Of a stretch of 8,951 nucleotides of DNA, positions 5,273 to 8,951 are shown in pieces. Position 1 is the stretch's first letter, and every line of letters begins with the position of its first letter. Made by a program: the position numbers and the translations under genes. The notes under the pieces were generated by a model, which was given only the letters and a program-made list of their open reading frames with translations, was not told where the DNA came from and ran no database searches. The DNA comes from Thermaceae bacterium (GTDB lineage: Bacteria > Deinococcota > Deinococci > Deinococcales > Marinithermaceae), in the NCBI GenBank assembly GCA_027023345.1, contig JALVVO010000184.1, positions 1 through 8,951 on the forward strand. Direction: 5' to 3'.

Positions 5273-6290
5273 GAACCCCTACCGCATTACCTTGATCGAA
5301 GGCGACGGCATCGGGCACGAGGTGGTTCCCGCGGCCCGACGGGTGCTCGAGGCCACCGGCCTCCCCCTGGTCTTCATCGAGGCCGAGGCCGGATGGGAGA
5401 CCTTTCAGAAGTACGGGACCTCGGTCCCCGAGGAAACGGTGGAGAAGATCCTGGCCACCGACGCCACCCTCTTCGGGGCCGCCACCAGCCCGACCAAGAA
5501 GGTCCCCGGCTTCTTCGGGGCCATCCGCTACCTGCGCCGCCGGCTGGACCTCTACGCCAACGTCCGCCCGGCCAAGTACCACCCCGTGCCGGGGGCGGTC
5601 CCCGGGACCGACCTAGTGGTGGTCCGGGAGAACACCGAGGGGCTTTATGTCGAGCAGGAGCGGCTCTACGCCCGGGGCAAGGTGGCCATCGCCGACCGGG
5701 TGATCACCTACGAGGCCAGCTACCGCATCGCCGAGTACGCGCTCAAGCTCGCGGAACGCCGGCGGGGCCAGCTCGCCCTGGTGCACAAGGCGAACGTGCT
5801 GCCGCTCTCCGACGGGCTCTTCCTCGAAGCCGCCCACGACGCCGCCAAGCGCCACCCCACGGTGGAGGTGGAGGAGGTCATCGTGGACGCCTGCGCCATG
5901 CGGCTGGTCCGGGAACCCCAAAAGTTCGACGTGCTGGTGATGGAGAACCTCTTCGGCGACATCCTCTCGGACCTCACCGCCGGGCTCGTCGGGGGGCTCG
6001 GCATCGCGCCCAGCGGGAACATCGGCGACCGGGCGGCGATCTTCGAGCCGGTCCACGGCTCGGCTCCGGACATCGCCGGCAAGGGCATCGCCAACCCCAC
6101 CGCCACCATCCTCTCGGCCGCGATGATGCTCGATCACCTGGGCGAACCCGAGGTGGCCCGGAAGATCGAAGCGGCGGTGGACCGGGTGCTCGCCGAGGGC
6201 CCCCGCACGCCGGACCTGGGAGGGAGGGCGACCACCGAAGAGTTCACCGACGCCGTCATTCAGGCCTTGCAAAATTCCCCTGGAGTCTGA
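5265..6290 (+). CDS. hicd: homoisocitrate dehydrogenase (AAA lysine pathway)
   Basis: The enzyme oxidatively decarboxylates homoisocitrate to 2-oxoadipate using NAD+ in the alpha-aminoadipate route to lysine that Thermus uses. It belongs to the isocitrate/isopropylmalate dehydrogenase family, and its 341 residues are close to the 334 of the T. thermophilus enzyme. Hallmarks are LIEGDGIGHEV (10-20), VPGFFGAIRYLRRRLDLYAN (80-99) with Arg88 at the position of the Thermus substrate-selecting Arg85, RENTEGLYVE (121-130) with catalytic Tyr128, HKAN with Lys175, the Mg-binding aspartates Asp208, Asp232 and Asp236 (VDACAM, GDILSDL), and the NAD loop GSAPDIAGKGIANPT (265-279). The isopropylmalate and isocitrate homologues lack this arginine context. 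The ATG lies inside the end of the preceding gene, with GGTGA upstream as a weak ribosome site. No other lysine genes are visible nearby. Confidence 0.93.
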   Translation: MAKNPYRITLIEGDGIGHEVVPAARRVLEATGLPLVFIEAEAGWETFQKYGTSVPEETVEKILATDATLFGAATSPTKKVPGFFGAIRYLRRRLDLYANVRPAKYHPVPGAVPGTDLVVVRENTEGLYVEQERLYARGKVAIADRVITYEASYRIAEYALKLAERRRGQLALVHKANVLPLSDGLFLEAAHDAAKRHPTVEVEEVIVDACAMRLVREPQKFDVLVMENLFGDILSDLTAGLVGGLGIAPSGNIGDRAAIFEPVHGSAPDIAGKGIANPTATILSAAMMLDHLGEPEVARKIEAAVDRVLAEGPRTPDLGGRATTEEFTDAVIQALQNSPGV

Positions 6291-6322
6291 AAAGCTCGTG
6301 GTAGGCTAAGAAGCCGTATGCT

Positions 6323-6328
6323 AGGAGG
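6323..6328 (+). promoter_or_regulatory. Shine-Dalgarno site fixing the GTG start of pilM
   Basis: AGGAGG (6323-6328) stands five bases before GTG 6334 and is the most consensus-like ribosome site in the window. It lies in the 43-base gap after hicd, the only gap in the 4676-8951 gene chain, and settles the pilM start. Confidence 0.8.
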
Positions 6329-6333
6329 CCAGC

Positions 6334-7476
6334 GTGGACTCGGTACTCAATGACCTCTTCCGTAGCCGCAGCGAAGCCCTGGGGCTCGAGATCGGCGCCG
6401 CCAACCTGAAGCTCGTCGAGCTTGGCGGCCACGGGTCCCAGCTCCGAAGCTTCGCCATCCGCCCGACCCCGGGGGGGCTCTTCCACGAAGGCCTGATCGC
6501 GGACCCGAGCGCGCTAGCGGAGGAGGTCCGCGAGCTCGTCAAGGAAGCAAACACGCGCAAGCGACACGTGATCACCGCGCTGGCCAACCAGGTCACGATC
6601 ACCCGCATCATCAAGGTCCCCCGGATGGAGCGGAAGGAGCTGAAGGAGGCGATCCGCTGGGAGGCGGAGCGCTACATCCCCTTCCCCCTGGAGGAGGTGG
6701 TCCTCGACTTCGACCTGCTCGACGACCCGGCCGAGCTCGAGGAAGGCGAGGAGATGGAGGTCGTCCTCGCCGCGGCCAAGGAAGAGACCGTCGTGCAGCT
6801 GGTGGAAACGCTCTTCGCCGCCGGGCTCGAGCCCCTGGTCGTGGACCTCAAGCCCTTCGCCGGCTTGCGGGCGCTCGAGCCCCGGCTCGCCCCCCGGGAG
6901 GACGGGGAGAAGCCGGTCACCCTCTACCTCGAGGTCGGGGCCGAGTCCTCCTCGCTGGTCTTTCTCCGGGGCGACCGCCCCCTCCTGGTGCGCACGCTGC
7001 GCGTAGCCGGCCGCGACTTCACCCAGGCCATCGCCCGGGCCTTCGGTATGGAACCGGAGCAGGCCGAGGAGGTCAAGCGCGAGTACGCCCTCGCCACCCT
7101 CTCCACCGAGGACGAGGAGGCGCTGCTCGAGCTCGAGGCCCCCAAGGACCGCCCCAGCCCGGCCGAGATCTACGACGCCATCCGCACCATCCTGATCGAC
7201 TTCACCACCGAGGTCCGCCGAAGCCTTGACTTCTTCAAGTCGCAGTTCGGCGAGGAGAACCTCGACCAGGCCTACATCGCCGGGGGCGGCAGCAAACTCA
7301 AGGGGCTCAAAGGGCTTCTTTCCGACGCGCTCGGCATCACTTTCTCCGAGGTCGACCCCTGGGAAAACGTCAAGATCAGCGCCAGCCGCTTCGACACCCT
7401 CATGCTGCAGGAGCTCGGGCCCGAGTTCGTGGTCCCGGTGGGGCTGGCGCTCCGGGGGGTGAAACGCGTTGGTTAA
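6334..7476 (+). CDS. pilM: PilM, actin-like cytoplasmic component of the type IV pilus alignment complex
   Basis: PilM is an actin-fold, FtsA-like ATP-binding protein that sits on the cytoplasmic face of the membrane and binds the N-terminal peptide of PilN, linking the pilus motor to the PilN-PilO-PilP/W assembly. It has 380 residues, the usual size. Actin-fold motifs are visible: phosphate-1 LGLEIGAANLKLVEL (16-30), phosphate-2 TLYLEVGAESSSLVFLRG (197-213) and the adenosine loop AYIAGGGSKLKGL (313-325). The family signatures RWEAERYIPFP (108-118) and VPVGLALRG (367-375) are also present. It starts with GTG after a perfect AGGAGG site and overlaps pilN by eight bases. It heads the pilM-N-O-W cluster. 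In Thermus this cluster is needed for pili, twitching and natural transformation. Confidence 0.95.
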   Translation: MDSVLNDLFRSRSEALGLEIGAANLKLVELGGHGSQLRSFAIRPTPGGLFHEGLIADPSALAEEVRELVKEANTRKRHVITALANQVTITRIIKVPRMERKELKEAIRWEAERYIPFPLEEVVLDFDLLDDPAELEEGEEMEVVLAAAKEETVVQLVETLFAAGLEPLVVDLKPFAGLRALEPRLAPREDGEKPVTLYLEVGAESSSLVFLRGDRPLLVRTLRVAGRDFTQAIARAFGMEPEQAEEVKREYALATLSTEDEEALLELEAPKDRPSPAEIYDAIRTILIDFTTEVRRSLDFFKSQFGEENLDQAYIAGGGSKLKGLKGLLSDALGITFSEVDPWENVKISASRFDTLMLQELGPEFVVPVGLALRGVKRVG

Positions 7477-8101
7477 CCTGAACCTGCTCCCCAAGGGCTT
7501 GCGGCGCCGCGTGGGGCCGGACTGGTGGCGCACCGCCGCAATCGTGGTTCCGCTCCTCATCCTGGGCGTGGCGGGGTACGTCACCGTCCAAACGCAGAGC
7601 ACGCTCAACGCCCGCTTGAACGAGCGCGACCAGCTCCGCGCCGAGGTCCAGATCCTGCGCCCCTACGTGAACGAGTATCGCAAGCTCGAGCGAAAGCGCA
7701 AGGAGCTGGAGGAAATCGCCAGCGTTGCCCGCGAGGTTCGGGCCACCTTCAAACCCTGGTCCGAGTACCTGGCCAACTTCCTGCGCCGCCTCCCCAAGCG
7801 GGGCGGGCGGCTCTCGGTGAGCCTGGCCTCGATCAACGCAAGACCCATCGACCCGGACCGGGCCCAGCAGACCTACGGCGTACCTGCCCAGGTGGAGTTC
7901 ACCTTGCGCGGCGAGGCAGCCTCCGACCGGGCGCTTATCGACTTCGTACACACCTTCGAAACCGACCCCGGGTTCGGCATCAACTTCCAGAACGCGAGCT
8001 ACGACAAAAAGACCGGGATCTACAGCTTCAGCGCCGCGGTGGGCGTGGTGGTGAAGCCGCCGGAGGCAAGCGGGGAGGAAAAGCATGAAAGCTCTCAATA
8101 A
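7469..8101 (+). CDS. pilN: PilN, inner-membrane type IV pilus alignment protein
   Basis: PilN is a bitopic inner-membrane protein whose cytoplasmic N-terminal peptide docks into PilM and whose periplasmic domain pairs with PilO. The TTG start gives MVNLNLLPKG, matching the conserved NLLP docking motif that must be at the N terminus, so the start is secure. It is preceded by GGGGGGTGA at suitable distance. A basic stretch (RRR) precedes a single membrane helix (about 21-38), then a coiled coil (about 44-90, rich in Arg, Glu and Leu) and a periplasmic ferredoxin-like domain. The C-terminal tail is polar. Length is 210 residues. It overlaps both neighbours (8 bases with pilM, 17 with pilO), indicating translational coupling and matched stoichiometry. 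Confidence 0.93.
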   Translation: MVNLNLLPKGLRRRVGPDWWRTAAIVVPLLILGVAGYVTVQTQSTLNARLNERDQLRAEVQILRPYVNEYRKLERKRKELEEIASVAREVRATFKPWSEYLANFLRRLPKRGGRLSVSLASINARPIDPDRAQQTYGVPAQVEFTLRGEAASDRALIDFVHTFETDPGFGINFQNASYDKKTGIYSFSAAVGVVVKPPEASGEEKHESSQ

Positions 8102-8663
8102 GCTCGACTCCCGCACGCTGGCGTTGATCGTCATCGGGGTCTTCCTCTTTCTCGGTGTCCTCTGGTACTACTTCTGGCTCAAGCCCACCCAGGCCCAGAT
8201 CGTGGCGGCCGAGCAGGAGATCCAGCGGCTCGAGATCGAGCGCAACAAGGGCCTCGCCGCCAAAAGGAGGCTGCCCCAGCTCCGGGAACGCATCGCCGCC
8301 CTGCAGAAGGAGATCCAGAGCTTCATGGCGGCGCTGCCCAAGGAGGAAAAGTTCTACGAAGTGCTCGACCTGCTCTCGAAGAACGCCAAGGAGACCGGGG
8401 TGACCCTGGACTCGCTCACCCGCAGCCCGGCCCAGAGCGAGATCGCCGAGGTCGCGAGCGTGGACGTGGGCCTCAGGATGGAGGCGCCCTTCCCCGAACT
8501 CTACGCCTACCTGAAGCGGCTGGAGTCGCTCAAGCGTTACAGCTCGATCAACGGCGTCAACCTGACGGTAGCCGAGCAGAACGAGCTCAACCCCCGGATC
8601 GGCGCCAGCCTGACGGTACGCTTCTACGTCTACCGGGGTAAGGGCGGGGAGGAGGGACCGTGA
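8085..8663 (+). CDS. pilO: PilO, inner-membrane type IV pilus alignment protein
   Basis: PilO pairs with PilN through matching coiled coils and periplasmic domains, and connects to PilP/PilW and through it to the secretin PilQ. The 192 residues show a short cytoplasmic N terminus, one membrane helix (about 12-31, ending WYYFWLKP), a coiled coil (about 36-82) and an alpha/beta periplasmic domain with FYEVLDLLSKNAKETGV (90-106), a PilO-typical helix, and FPELYAYLKRLESLKR near the middle. The ATG is preceded by a strong GGGGAGG site. It overlaps pilN by 17 bases and pilW by four (GTGA). Identification rests on topology, gene order and these motifs. Confidence 0.93.
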   Translation: MKALNKLDSRTLALIVIGVFLFLGVLWYYFWLKPTQAQIVAAEQEIQRLEIERNKGLAAKRRLPQLRERIAALQKEIQSFMAALPKEEKFYEVLDLLSKNAKETGVTLDSLTRSPAQSEIAEVASVDVGLRMEAPFPELYAYLKRLESLKRYSSINGVNLTVAEQNELNPRIGASLTVRFYVYRGKGGEEGP

Positions 8664-8951
8664 AGCCGAGCCCTCGAGCCAAGATCCTGATCGCCGTGCT
8701 CCTCCTGGTTGCGGCGGTGGCGGCCTGGTACGTGCTCTACACCCAGGGGCAGCAAGCCGCCGAGGTCGGCCCGCCCCCGCCCCCGCCCAAGCCGGTGCCG
8801 GCGGAAAAGGCCAAGGCGGCCACCTCGGCGAGCGCCCGGGCGCTCGAGATCCTGCCCTTGCCCTTCCTGGTCACCAAGGCGCCCGAGGAGGCGCCCCCGC
8901 CGCCGGCGGCGGAGAAGCCCGAGGTGGCGGAGGCTCCCCCCAAGGAGGCGG
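8660..8951 (+). CDS. pilW: PilW/PilP-like pilus assembly protein, 5' part only
   Basis: The gene starts with GTG overlapping the pilO stop as GTGA, has GGAGGG just upstream and is open to the window end, so the 3' part is missing. About 97 residues are visible: a basic N terminus (MKPSPRAK), one membrane helix (about 9-27), then a long Pro/Ala/Glu/Lys-rich linker with PPPPPP (38-43) and a second PPPP run. In Thermus the gene after pilO is pilW, a PilP-like protein connecting PilN/PilO to the secretin PilQ across the envelope. The low-complexity linker suits a flexible spanning arm. The name is taken from gene order and topology, since the conserved domain is not in view. Confidence 0.7.
   Translation, partial: MKPSPRAKILIAVLLLVAAVAAWYVLYTQGQQAAEVGPPPPPPKPVPAEKAKAATSASARALEILPLPFLVTKAPEEAPPPPAAEKPEVAEAPPKEA

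Noticed and set aside
6302..6322. Possible pilM promoter (TAGGCT or TATGCT in the hicd-pilM gap)
   Set aside because: Neither -10-like element has a -35 at 16-18 bases, and TATGCT abuts the Shine-Dalgarno site. Read-through from hicd explains pilM expression just as well.
8776..8800. C-rich run around 8770-8790 as a structural DNA element (G-quadruplex or i-motif)
   Set aside because: It simply encodes the polyproline linker of the PilW-like protein in a high-GC genome. The codons CCG/CCC explain it fully.

Overview
The window is dense, GC-rich bacterial chromosome with tightly overlapping genes and frequent GTG/TTG starts. The gene content points to the Thermaceae (Thermus, Oceanithermus or Marinithermus type, phylum Deinococcota): a homoisocitrate dehydrogenase of the AAA lysine pathway, an MglB/MglA pair with the Thermus-type active-site residues, and a pilM-N-O-W cluster. 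Genus and species cannot be fixed from sequence reading alone.

Layout. Bases 1-244 hold the 3' end of an unrecognised membrane-anchored protein, overlapping queF (queuosine biosynthesis). A weak, nearly leaderless promoter then precedes mglB-mglA (polarity GTPase and its partner), which end tail-to-tail with a minus-strand gene of unknown function; the two stop codons share the palindrome CTAG. A roughly 330-base intergenic region (2843-3174) follows, with a tandem CCCCAAA repeat, a clear plus-strand intrinsic terminator and a good sigma-70-type promoter.

That promoter drives a 32-codon gene, too short for usual gene callers, encoding a signal peptide followed by only NFEP (or SANFEP). It is followed by a perfect 10-bp-arm dyad, a consensus TATAAT, and a gene for a multi-pass membrane HD-GYP protein, a predicted cyclic-di-GMP phosphodiesterase. 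The membrane half of that gene is strikingly AT-rich and uses TTA, ATA and AGA codons, while the HD-GYP half has the GC-rich codon use of the rest of the window. The gene therefore looks like a mosaic of an imported sensor and a resident output domain. Its 3' end overlaps a DUF5317-type membrane gene by 115 bases.

From 5265 to the end come homoisocitrate dehydrogenase and pilM, pilN, pilO and the start of pilW, all overlapping or closely spaced. These encode the inner-membrane alignment complex of the type IV pilus.

Together, the polarity switch (MglAB), a c-di-GMP enzyme and the pilus alignment complex make this a surface-motility neighbourhood with housekeeping genes (queF, hicd) interspersed. 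The best candidate for something undescribed is the peptide plus membrane HD-GYP unit at about 3089-4790: a possible secreted micro-peptide and a membrane receptor with c-di-GMP hydrolysis as output. This pairing is an inference from gene arrangement, not an established system.
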